Positions 1 through 12,300 of a stretch of 64,000 nt of DNA are shown here, one piece after another; the stretch's first letter is position 1, and each line of letters opens with the position of its first letter. The DNA is from Malurus cyaneus samueli. Lineage: Eukaryota; Chordata; Aves; Passeriformes; Maluridae. The DNA lies in contig CM019227.1 of the NCBI GenBank assembly GCA_009741485.1, forward strand, positions 11,881,647 to 11,945,646, given 5' to 3'. The position numbers and the translations under genes were made by a program. Below the pieces are notes generated by a model. It saw only the letters and a program-made list of their open reading frames with translations, ran no database searches and was not told the origin of the DNA.

Positions 1-1674
1 TTACCAAACAGATAAATGGAAAAGCCCAAAGGCCAGCCTTTTGTGTGTCCATTAACATATGAATTACTGTTGGTGTTTTGTGTTAGTTACAGCGGGACAC
101 TTATTTAAGAAGGAAGGACAGTAGACTGGCAATTAAGTAGCTTCTCCAAACTCTTCGGTCTGATACACTGCTGATGGTTTAATTTGTCTTTTTTGGAAAG
201 AAAAAGTATCTATAATGATGGTCCCACTTTGGAACATATCTAATTAATTTTTCACCAAGTGGAGACTTGGTTAGTAGAATATGGCACTGACACTGAATTG
301 CAAGTAAATTTGAAAGAAAACACTGTGTGGAAACCTTTGTGATGTATTTGTTACATGAAGCTGTATTCATTTTTGATGAAAAATAATTCAGAGACATAAT
401 TCAGAGAATCAAGTACTTCTTATTCAGAAAGTTGCAAATGGTAAGAAATTTCATTTAGTGCAGACTGAATTTCTTTTTAGTTGTTTAAAAGGAATTTTTT
501 GTATCTGCATTTGGCTCTTAAAATTATTTCATTCCTGATTATCTTGCTTCTTGTAATTTTTAATGTATGTATGTAGATCACATAAAAATACTAAACTTGT
601 TTATCGTGTACAAATTGCTCTTTGTTAACTTTAGCTGAATTGTGTATCAGCTCTTAAGATTACATTCTGCAAACAATGTTCACTTGGTGATACAAGATAC
701 CATAATGGGTGCATTACTAATCCTTTTATCTCAGCTGTGGTTTCTCTAAAATCCCAGGAAATAATCAAATGAAAGCGTTTCTTCACAAGGTGCCATTCTC
801 ACTTTATACCCCTGGTTCTTTTGAAGACCACTCAGGTACTTGCATGAGTGCAGCTAGATGCCCAGGGACAGGAATGCCCACATTTTTACCACCTCAAGAT
901 ATTCTGAAAGGCCCTGTCTTAGAATCCTGTGTATCAAAGTCCCTCTTCTCTTTATTCACCAGAAGCAGCAAATTCTCTTGAAGAAAGCTGACCAGTTGGT
1001 ATTAAGAGTCCCCAGTAGTTGTATTATTCTTATGAAATACCTGTAACAATGATTCTGCCAATGAAATGACTTTATCAGTTTATCAGTTCAGCCAGTCCAT
1101 GCCTAGTTACAATTTTTGTACAACTCTAAACTTCCTTTGGCTGGCTCATAGCTCTTAAACTTGCTCTGTGCTCAGTGGGAAGCTCACAGTGACCTGCTGG
1201 GTTGATTCCTAATGAATTATTAATTAGTTCATTACTGGCCATTCCTGCTGGCACCACTGACCAGTGCAATAATCCCAGGACAGAGGCTCGGGGCAGGCTG
1301 GCCCTGGAGCTGTTCCTGGGAGCTGTGGGCTGGTACAGCCAGCCAAGAGCAATTTGTGGTATTGTTTTCATTTCATCTCTGCTTTGTCTTTAGATCCAGG
1401 GCTTCTCCTCTGAATCCTTCAGTGACTTTTCAAAATAAATTGTAAAGGGGTGGCACAACTCTCACTGTAATGCTGTTATCCAGTCACATCCACTATGAAC
1501 ACTTTCCTAAGAAACAGAGAGCAGGCAAAGCTCTTCCAGCTTTTACAGATGTGTCCATCAGTATTCACAGACTGACTGTGGATTTTCAGAATCTCATTTA
1601 TTTAGAGATTCTCTCATTCATTATAGAGAATGCAATGTGTCAACTTGGCTTTTGCAAATTAAATCACAGTTCTC

Positions 1675-1692
1675 AATAATAATAATAATAAT
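1675..1692. repeat. (AAT)6 microsatellite
   Basis: Six uninterrupted AAT copies are followed by a degenerate AAAT. It is a simple repeat in AT-rich intergenic sequence. Confidence 0.95.
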
Positions 1693-4152
1693 AAATCTCT
1701 AAGGTTTATATGAAGCAGGATATTGATATAGTTATAAAGGCTTAAATTGATATGTCCGTTAAGTCACATATTCCTAGGAAGATAATAATTTCAAAGCCAG
1801 TCTTTTTAATGGAATGTATTGTTGATGTGATAGTTGTAATCAAATTATACTATCTTACAGATTTTCTACTGCAAGTCATAAACCATCATGATGGAATTAA
1901 TACAAGTATTTAGAGAAAGAACAGAATGGTATTAAAGATTACTGGCTCAAAATCGTGACCTATTGCTAAGGTGCTTCTTTTTTGTAGCAGTCATGTTTTA
2001 TTGTACAGAACAATATCTACATGGTAGCTGTCAAATTAATTAATAAGAACCTACTAACAAATGGGGTTGACTGACTCAGAGCAGCAAGCTAATAATAAAT
2101 GAGACTTGGTGAATCCCCAGTGAACTAATGATGCTTCAGCCAGGACATATTAATGGTGTAAGAACCTGGCATTTTGTTACCAGAATCAGTAATTGGTGCT
2201 TTCTGATATTGATGTCATTCTTTTTTCTTCAGAGAATGCAAGGATCTCAGTTCTGCTAGAAGTTTCATGCCATTTCAAAGGTTTGACACCCCCTCCCCAA
2301 AATGTTTTTCATCTAATTTCTGGGAATTCTGAGAACAGATAATATATACCTGTGGATGGAAATACAGTTACCTGCTGCAAATACCATGAGAAACCTGTGG
2401 AACAGCCGTTTAAAAGAAAAAAAAAAACTTTTTCACCAAATCCTGCTGCTACATGGCCTTGCAAATCTTCGAATGAGCCCTGGGCTTTTCCAGCTGGAAT
2501 GCTTGGATATAGGAAAAGAAACCTGTTCCACAAAAACATAATTTTCTCCTTGGAAACAATAATTGTTCTGTATTGGATCTTGAATTACTTCTGGAAAAGT
2601 GATAAAACAATTCCAGAAAGTAAAGATTTTCTCTCTTCACTTTCTGTAGGTTGGGGTATTTCAGTCAGCACCCTGTGTCACATGGAATATTAACTTGATG
2701 GTTACTTATTTTCTAAGTTCGGTAGGTTCATAGCATTCTGTATTCAAAATAACACTACTACAGGGGAAATATTGATATGAAATATATGTTAAAAATACCA
2801 ATTAACCTGCTTGGTGTTTCTCATATTGAATGGAAGATAAACTTCTTGTTGTACAGTGGTGTGACACTGTACATTTCATTTATTTCTCATGCTGCACTAA
2901 CTGCTTTTACAATCCAGTTGTAGAGAATTTAGATTATTTATAAATTCCGTCTACAAAAATAATGAGAGCATACTTCTAATCAATATTAATAGCTTAGTTT
3001 TTCATTCACAGTGGCATGAATTTATTCTAGACAAGAGCATGGAAATGTTTAGAAAGGAGTGACTTTTCCAGATTTACAAATTGCTGCAAATAACCAGACT
3101 TAAAAAAAAAAATTATGGCATCAAAACAGGATTTATTGCACTTCCATGTAGGGAAATCAGTTCCTTTCAGAAATTACCTCCATGCCATAACAGTAGTTAA
3201 ACTGTGATAAGTGGTTTTTTGAGTATTAATCATTTCAGACATTTTAAAGATTATAAAAATTAGGTGTGATTGAAAATACAGTTCTGAAAGGCTGTGCTTT
3301 CCTTCTTAGTTAATACTGAGATAAAGAACAAGGTGTTCTTGGATGTGGGACCAAACCTGTTGGCAACTGAAGAAGCTGAATTTCCCTTTTGACTTAGGGG
3401 AGGGATTATTTTTGTTGTTACTATTAAACTGTAGAAAAGGTATTAATTAAACATACATATGTACAGTATTCACATAAGTAATAATAAGCTGTAACACTAC
3501 TTTAACTTGCTATGCTAATGTTTACATTACAGAATTTTTAAGCAAATGTGTAAATATAAAATTTTCTAAATACTTATTTGTTGTTCTTTTTCTTTTAATA
3601 TCCTGTGGTAATTTTATTGTAATTTTATTGGTTAAAATATGCTACGTTACCAAGAAGAAAATAAAAAATAACACCTTTTCTTTGAAGTACAGTGTTTATA
3701 CTTTTCCCCTCATAGCTGGATGCTTCCATGTCATATGAAAAAGGAAGTTTTAAAAAGGAAGCATCATATGCATTTAATCAACTTCCACCAGACAGAGCTG
3801 TAATTTAACAAAAAGAAAATGTTAGTAGATTTTTCATACTCACAGAATAATCTGCTGGTTAATTCAATTAAAATGCTTCAAGCCACCACTATTATGGAGA
3901 GATCTAATTAGTTGAACTGTTCATGTTAAAAAAGGACAGACACTTATTGTAAAATTCATAGTGATGTTTATCTGCATCCTGTAAAACCCGTGGCAGGTCA
4001 GGTATCATTACAGGAGTTAGATGACAGAACTTTTCTGTTAATTAGTCTTGGCAGTCCCTAGGATTTTGTTCTTGCTTTTCATATCTCAGTTATTTAAGAC
4101 CTGAAAGCAAAATTATGCTTATAAACTTTAAATTAATAGTTTCAAGCAAAGG

Positions 4153-4172
4153 TTTTTTTTTTTTTTTTTTTT
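4153..4172. repeat. Homopolymer run of 20 T
   Basis: Twenty consecutive T bases lie in non-coding sequence. No retrogene body or target-site duplication was recognised beside it, so it is recorded as a simple repeat only. Confidence 0.9.
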
Positions 4173-5026
4173 ATTTACTTTACTCTTATACTACAAGGTA
4201 TCTAATCCTTGTTAAATAATTGTCTGGGTGTTACTTCTCACTTTTCCGTCTGCTTGGAGTATTAAACCACAAATAGCCTCAGGCTGTCAATGGGGATGTG
4301 TCTTGGGACTCCATGGATTCAAGAGCTGCCTGCACCAGGGTAGAGTTTCAGCCCTGCAGAACAAGTGGTTCTGGGTGGGTGATTTTTGGCCACATGAGCT
4401 TTATTTGCTGGCCTTACCAGCAATCTGAGCCTTTGAACTGCATGGAAAGGGTAAAATGTGATCATTAGGGGAAAACCAACCAGATTGCCAGCCCTGAGAA
4501 AGTTGGATAGAACAGAGTTGGTGTTGTAACCCTTTATGTGCTCTATCCCACTGCCTTGTCCAACTGCTGGGATGCTGCTTCTTCATTGCTGCTTTTCAAA
4601 TCTCAGGAAGAACAAGATCATTTAAAGGGACTCCTGATCTTTCTGTGCATCCAGGCAAAGACTCAGGTTGCATTTGGGAAATTGTAACAGCTTGGTATGT
4701 CGACATGGGCCTACAGAGTTTAAAGTTTTTCTTTTCAGGAAAGGACCTGTGGAGGATTTACTGCCTTTTTTTTCTTTTCTCCCTAGAAATTTTAAGGAAA
4801 TAAGGGAAAAAGCTTTGTACAAATGATCTGTCAGAGGAACGAGCAAAGATATTTTTAAGATAATGTTTAGAGTTAGATTTTTGCTACTGCACTTCAGTCT
4901 TTCTGCATGACCTTTTTAAGTATTGTGAGTGAACTTACTGAATTCCCCAAATTAAAATAGATAGCTGACATTTTGATATATTGCAAGTCGTGCTTGATTT
5001 TGTTCTTGAAAATCATCATGCAGATT

Positions 5027-5038
5027 GTGTGTGTGTGT
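5027..5038. repeat. (GT)6 microsatellite
   Basis: Six GT copies follow CAGATT. It is short and without context. Confidence 0.9.
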
Positions 5039-5754
5039 CATGCTTATTTTCTGAATTATTCTTGCGATTTTTTGACCTGCACTGGGACAGCAGGCTTTTG
5101 TTAAATGAGATTTCTAAGAATCATGATAACTTCCTTTTTATTTCTGATTCAATAACATCCATGAATTGTCCAACATTTCTTAATTACCCACTATTTTAAA
5201 GATGCTCAGCAAGTGCATATACCTTATCCCATATGCTGCATTTGTCATTGCTAAATGTCTTCATTTTTAATGTCATCTTATAGCCCTACTCATATGCAGC
5301 TTGTAATTATTTTAGTCATGCGGACCCCTCATTAACAGATGTCCTGCCTTCAGAGCCTTGTGCTGAGTGAACTGCTGTGCTCTGGGTGAGCCTCTGCACT
5401 TGCACTTGGTGCCAAATGCCAGGCCTGTGGTGCCTTGGGCTTGGCCATTCTGTGGGAAGCTTTCCACACTCTCTGTATGCTTGCAGATTCACTCTACACC
5501 TGCTTGTGTTGAGCTTGTGACATTTTTGGGATCTCTGTTGGATCACTAAGGTCTGCCTTTCCCCAGCCTTCTAGAATTTGTATGTCTGACAAATTCACCC
5601 TCATGCAGTGCTTCAGCTCTGACTTCAGCTGTTTTCATCATTACTTTTATTCCTGGAGCTGCATGTTGTTCAGAAACAGCTGAGGTACATCAAGGCTATG
5701 TTTTTCTCAGTGTGAGTTCTACATTTTGTGGCCTTGATCCTGTATGGGCCATTC

Positions 5755-5818
5755 ACTTAAGAGCTGGACTCGATGATCCTTGTGGATCCCTTCCAACTCA
5801 GAATTCTGTGATTCTGTG
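5755..5818 (+). mobile_element. CR1 LINE 3' end, plus orientation
   Basis: The stretch GAGCTGGACTCGATGATCC, then CCTTCCAACTCAGAATTCTG, and the two tandem octamers ATTCTGTG at 5803-5818 form the classical 3' terminus of avian CR1 elements. The 5' limit is uncertain. Sequence back to about 5690 may belong to the same copy but is too diverged to call by eye. It is a truncated, non-coding copy. Confidence 0.85.
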
Positions 5819-6190
5819 AAGCTTTGCATGACAAAAGCCTGTTTTTAATGCCAACTAACATTTGCCAGAGCTGTCAAAAGCGAGGCCTTTCTTTGGGAAT
5901 TATTGCTATTATAAAATAGATTTCATATTGCTACTACATAGCTTAATCTGTGAAAAATATTTACAGGTTAAGTGAATATAGCAAGAAAAGATTTAATCAG
6001 GTTAATACTAATTTTAAATACCTAATTTTTGTAAGTAATTTGCTTTTTCTTTATTTTATTACCTCCTTTTTAAAGTGCTTATTCATCCATGAAGGAAGAC
6101 GCTTCAACACGTGCCAATTACACTGACAGTTTCTACATTTCAATTTCTAGTAGGAAATTAAATTATGTTTATTAACATTCTCATTTTTAT

Positions 6191-6380
6191 ATAGAATCAT
6201 TGAATCATTTAGGTTGGAAAACACGAGTCCAGCTGTTCCCCCAGCACTGCCAAATCCACCATTACCCCGTCATAATACACATCTTTTAAATCCCTCAGGG
6301 ATGGTGACTCTGCCCCTTCCCTGAGCAGGCCTGTGCCAGGACTTGACAACTTTTTTGTGAAGCAATTATTCCTTATATTC
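6191..6380 (-). mobile_element. CR1 LINE 3' end, minus orientation
   Basis: The sequence starts ATAGAATCATTGAATCATTT and continues with AGGTTGGAAAA, CCAGCACTGCCAAATCCACC, AGGGATGGTGACTCTGCC, CCTGAGCAGGCCTGTGCCAG and TTATTCCTTATATTC. In order, these are the reverse-complemented segments of a CR1 3' end about 190 bases long. It is the longest recognisable CR1 remnant in the window. Its 3' end faces that of the plus-strand copy at 5755-5818, about 370 bases away. Confidence 0.9.
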
Positions 6381-9300
6381 AGTAAGTAGCAGTAGCAATG
6401 CCCAGGTGCCTTCCAAAGAGGGAAGATAGGTTGATGGAGAAGTAGAAAATGGAATATAATTTAATTAATTAACATTCTATCTACAAGTCAAAGCAGGTAA
6501 CACCTCAGACATCTGTCATTGGAATTTATCTTATCTCCATTGACGTACACAAGCAAGTGTACTACTTAACTGTGAAACTAAATAAAAAACCAATGTCCTT
6601 TATGTTTGAACTGCCGAGCAGTTTGAAGGATCTGCTTTTCAGATCTGTGCTTTAGATACACACTAATACTTTGTAGCACAGAATTGAGCTACTCGCTCAG
6701 GTTTATGTTGGAGCAGCTCAAATTCTCAGTAGGCTTTTGTTTAATATGGTGATGGAACACACAGTTCTTTATGCACCCAAAGTGATACGTATGGCTTCAA
6801 GCAGTTAAAAGAGGAGAGGCATTTTTTGCAGTGGTACTTTAATTTCAAACAATGCATTAGATATCATTGTCTTTTTGGAAGCCATCTGGTTGGTATTTTT
6901 TAAAGGTGAAAAAAAAGCATGAATTGGCAGATAAGATATATCTCTGCAGCAGTTGTTCTGTATTGGAAAATACAGGATAATTGGATACTAGAAAATAGGA
7001 AAAGAAAAGAAAACACATGTTCTGACCCATCAAGTAGTAACAGAAAAAGTGAGTGAGGAACTCAATGTAAGAATACATTTAAAAAATGGTTTAAAATTGC
7101 ACTACATCAAACTGCCACCATATGTTCCATAATGAAATAAACCAAAGTGGGTAATGGATCTGTTACCGAGCCTGTCAAGCCATGGGACCCTTTGAATATG
7201 TCAGTAATTAACAAATAACATCTGCTGTCAACTGCTGTACTTAATCAGCATGGGCAGGGCTCTCCTCCCTGCATGACAGAGGGTACACTATGATAGTCTG
7301 CTTTTCCTTAGGGACTGAAAATGCCTTTGACCACATTGCTGTGTACAGAACTCCTGCTGAGATGTAATTAATGGGAAACCTGGACGTGCAGAAGCAGCAG
7401 AACACAGCTGGATTGGCACTATCAGTGTGGACTGAGAGCTTTGACTACCTTTGATAATTTTTCTGTCAGATAATTTCTGACAGCTGTAATGCCCTACTGT
7501 GTTTACAGAGAGCATGAGCAGCCTTTCAGATATGCAGACACTAATGATCACCCACGACCTCGTTTAAAGATGCAGAACAGGTTTGGTCTTGTTTTGCTAA
7601 TAACAAAGACACGAGAAGCTGTTAATGCAAACTTTGTTAATTGACTCCTGGATTACAGAGAAACTGTCAAATGCAATGCACCAATGCACCTTGAGAACCA
7701 CCACCAATATATGGGAAATTTAAAAAAATTGAAATTATAGGTCCCAACGGAAGTGAGTTTCAAAACTTCTCTCAGTTGTGGTAGTAGTGGAAGTCTGCAG
7801 GAGCCAATCTATTTATCCTAGACATTTCTGAATCCATCCTGCCCTGAGAATTCACAAGGTTCTTCCAGACCAGAGGAATATTGGATGCACTGAAGTAGCT
7901 CTGTGCCCTTTAAATGCAGCTGGTACAGCAAAATGGGGATTTGCAAAGCAAAGAGCTGACCTTTCATTCATATCCACATGTTCAAGAATGGATTTAAATA
8001 CAAATCTTAGGAACCTTGTGCCAGAACAATTTGAAATAATGAGATTTTCCTTTAATCTTCATCAGGGTTCATTACACAGATAATATATGATTCATTACAT
8101 AGATAATGAATATCTAATTAGCTAAGATAACGCTGAAAACTATCTAATAGGAGGTGCTTCAGTTGGTAAATATTTTTTTGTAAATTTAAGTAAATTTCTT
8201 TAATCACAATTGGTTGCTGATGCAGGTATCCTTGTGCTGATGTGAGTTTTAAGCACCCCATTTGCTCTGATGAGACTGGTCTGGGTTGCACAGATTAATT
8301 TAATTTCTGTGATTATCCCTTCGCTGTCCCATAAATTGTGATAACAAAATACCGACTTTAAGCAATAACTGTGTTAATTAAGAGACTACAGTATCAAAAC
8401 AATCATGTAGCTGGACAGTGTGCAAATTCCTATTCTGAGGAGCAGCATTCCTTTGTCCCTGTCTGCTCTGCTTTGCCAGCACAGGGAGTTCTCTCCCTTC
8501 TCTGTCCCATTCAGGTGGGGTAGGAAATGTAGTCAAACACCTTTCTTTGTTCTTAACCCACCACTGAGAGTAAGTTAAGACTGAGAATCCTCTCTCCAGT
8601 TTGTCTTTGCACATTGACTGTTCTGATTCCATTTAAAGAACAGAGACCCCTGTTTGCACTTGTTGCTCAAAACGAAGGCATACAAAATATGATAAATATT
8701 GTCTGATCTAATGATGTAGCTCTATTTAAGAAACAGAAAGTGTGCTGGATAATGTATGCAAACACCTCTGTCATGAGTCCTCATAGAGTTTCACACCCAA
8801 TTATCTGTGACCACCTCTGGTTACCATAGCAATATTCTCTTAATTAGAAATTCACCCTCTGCTCATGGCCTATGTGAGCTAAAGCATGAAATTCTGCTGC
8901 ACACGTCAGCATTTTATTTATTTGTTTATATTGACTGTAACTGCTTCAAATGACTTCTATATGCAGTAGTACTTTGTTTTTTGTCTGAAACATTGACTGG
9001 GTTTGTGGTTCTTTAGAGTGCCCTTAACCCACTTTCAGCCTGTGTATCAGGAGCAGGCCATACCAGGAGAGAAGGCAGTGATGCTGGAGGTGTTAATACA
9101 TGACATAATACCGTCAGTAAGGTGGAAGCAGCTCTCTGCTTCTCAGGAGGAAGGACTCTTGTGAAACCTTCCTCCTGCCTTCAGGCTCAAGTTGGTTTTA
9201 TAACATTTTCAAAAGGAAGGGGTCTCTGCCCATATAGAAGTATTTGATACTGTGTGAAGCTGGCTATTCTGGTGTCCATAAGGTGGACAAAACCCTCCAC

Positions 9301-12300
9301 AGGGTGTTTTGGTGACAGATGTAAGAGATTTATTCCTGCTCTTAGAAAAATAACATGAGGGGAATGAGAATAATTGATGTGCAATGTAGAAGGCAATTAT
9401 AGAAGTTGGGCATCGGATCAATGCTCAGGGCACAAGCTCAGAAGCAAAGGCTATGATCCTAAACAGTCCCTCCTGTAATCCTGGGGAGAGCAGAGGCTCG
9501 TAATTCTTGGAGTTAGACCAAAACTGTAGAATTAAAAATCTCAGTGGTTTCCAATGTAAGTATAGAACCTCAGAGTACAAACACTTCTTTCTAAGATAAA
9601 CCAAATCCCCAAACAAAATGCTACAGCACAGATCAGTTCTTTTGAGGGAACAGGACAAGAATAGAACATGATTCAGAAATGTTCTCAGATAGTACATTTA
9701 TAAGACCAATTTAAGAACTTCCTAAGTAGAATAGAATAGAAAACTAAAGGACAAACCAGAATGAACTCATGCATTGCCAGGTGCAGAGGGATTGGTTTTG
9801 GATGTTTAATCCACTTGCAGCAATTACTTACGCAATCAAGGAATACAGCCTTTTAGTCTTTAATCTGGGGTTCTTGGGCTGCAAGAGGTTTAGGATTGTA
9901 CTTTGAAAATTTGACTTAAGATATGAGAGAACTGAGAGAAAGAGCATGAAACATTCAGCTTAAAACAGAAGGTTATCCCATCTGCTAACTTTCACAAAGA
10001 TCTCTATTGCAGGCCCTGACCTGAGAGAGCCTTTAGCGTTTATGTAAACTCCTCAGCCAGGTTGGAGGGCAATGCCATGTGGAGAAATTGTCACTGCATG
10101 CTATGAAACTCCTATAAATCCTGTTCTATCTTACTAATATGCATCATGCTGGACAGCACAAGCAGAAGTAGTCTAACCTTCTGCCATATATTGCACTAGG
10201 TCTCCAGATTCTTGTGTAACACAATTTTTTGGTTACTGTTCACAAATGCCACTGTTACACACGAGCAGCACCAGACAAAAAACAGCAGAAGAAATCCAAA
10301 CCAATTTCAGCTTTATGGTCATGTTGTGGAGCTTAGGAGATGTCAGCCAGATGATAGCTGACCCCGTCAGCTTATTATAATTTAGTGCTCCTCCCAGCTT
10401 ATTCAAATACTAGATTCAGAACTGAAATGCAGTTGTTATTTTTTTCTGAATGTGCCTGGCATAGACAGAAATGATGTTTTTAATTTAATCAGTCTGAAAG
10501 CATTCTTTAATGAGTAATAAATAGTTCTAAAGAAACACAAGTAAATTGGACAATTGGCATGTATCTTTAATTACAATATTAGTCTTAATAATTGTTCTTG
10601 AGTCAGCTGTGCTACATTACTACCATAAGCAAACCTGCCTATTTTAAAATGTAATGTCACAGTGCAATTGAATAAGGTAAAATAAGATAATCCAGCAGTA
10701 AAATCTTAAGGGACTGCTAAGGAGAGCAGTCAGCATGTATACATATACGTTTGCCAACATTCTCAGTATAAACTAAATGACTCGTTATATGGTATCTTTG
10801 TTGTGCCTGGATTCTGATTTTCTATGAGTCATCCCTTGATTTACTGAAATAGAATAAGATGAGTAAGAGAGTCAAATTATAGGGAAAAAAGCCTGCAAGC
10901 TGCGTAAGGTCCAACACAGTTACAGAGAAGGATTATTCAACTTCTCTGTGCTCTTTATTGGTTCTGAATTTCGTATCAGAACCCTCCTACCATTGGATAC
11001 TTCCTGCAGGGAGAAGTTTTATAAAAACCTCATGAAGATCCAAGGTCGATCTTTATTACTGCATGGACCATAACAGTCTTCTTTCTGATTACCATTCTCT
11101 ACTGCCTTTGGATTCATCTGTAATAACTGCAAAATTGCATCACAGGTAACATTGTAAAAGCAGATAGCATGTCTGTGTAATGAAGAGAATAAAAGCAGTT
11201 TTCTATTACCACCACATTAAGTTGGGACTGGATTTTGCATTATGAATTATCATCTTAATTTACATATTGCTAAACAGATACGTAATGTTCCATTTAGATG
11301 TAACTGAACTGGAATGTGAGGGAATTTTAAGCATTAGTATAAGGAAAAGAGGAGGGAGCACATCTGACTTGTAGATTTTTAGGTTGTCTTCAACATGTAG
11401 CATCCTACAATTAACATACAGGGCGGTAAAAAAACCTATGCAGTACATTTGACTTTGGCTGCCATCAGGAATAACTTGGAAAATCCTTAATTGCAGCATT
11501 AAGGAAAAGAAATAACAACAGTGTCCTGCAGAGAAGTGTCAGACCTGAGAATCTTCTGGCTGTGCAAGGGGTGACCACATACTGGTATGGCTCTACAAAG
11601 TATAAAGCCACACTACCGGGATATATTCTTAAGGCTGAAGCTGTTCCTCAAGACTCATTCTTTTTAAATTATTTAGAGTAAAAGAAGTTATCTACCCAAT
11701 AGCAGAACTAATGGATAAATGGTAATGCTAAAGTTGTAGTTTTATAGTTACTAGTTCAAGATAAGCTACTGTGAAAAGTAATTTTAAAAAAATAACAGTT
11801 AACAATCTCCCTTTCCTTTGATTTGTAAAATCTTTGTCTATTTGTGTTTCAACCGTTCATTGTTATATAACTGTTCCCCATGGCCCATGGAAATCGGGTT
11901 CAGTCTGAGGTTAAATTGTACCTTGTCAAAGCAGGGATGTGACCCAGGATGAACGACTCGTATGACTCCATTTGTTTTCCTGCTTTGTAAATCTTTTGCC
12001 TCTGCGTACACGGATGCGTAGGAAGAGGAGAGCAGATGTGAGGGAAAGGTCAGGGATGCTGTGAAGTCTATGAGGCTTTCCTTTTACTTTGCATGAGATT
12101 TAGATGCCTCCATAGTACAGATACATAAAAACGCTCTTCAGTGAATATTAGTGTTGTTTTATTTTTAATGAAGAGTAAACCAGGAAAGAAAGGAAAGTAC
12201 AGAGCAGGTAGCATGCACATATCAAATGACATCCAAATCCAATGCTGACCTGCTGTCAGGGTAATATCCAACTAACAAGATTTTTTTCACATATAGACGT

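Larger units (their letters stand above)
1..5754. other. Non-coding AT-rich stretch
   Basis: Only small chance open frames (at most 113 codons) and simple repeats are present. I recognised no exon, RNA gene or transposon. Confidence 0.6.

Noticed and set aside
4153..4260. T-run as the tail of a minus-strand processed retrogene
   Set aside because: No coding remnant or target-site duplication is visible to the right of the run.
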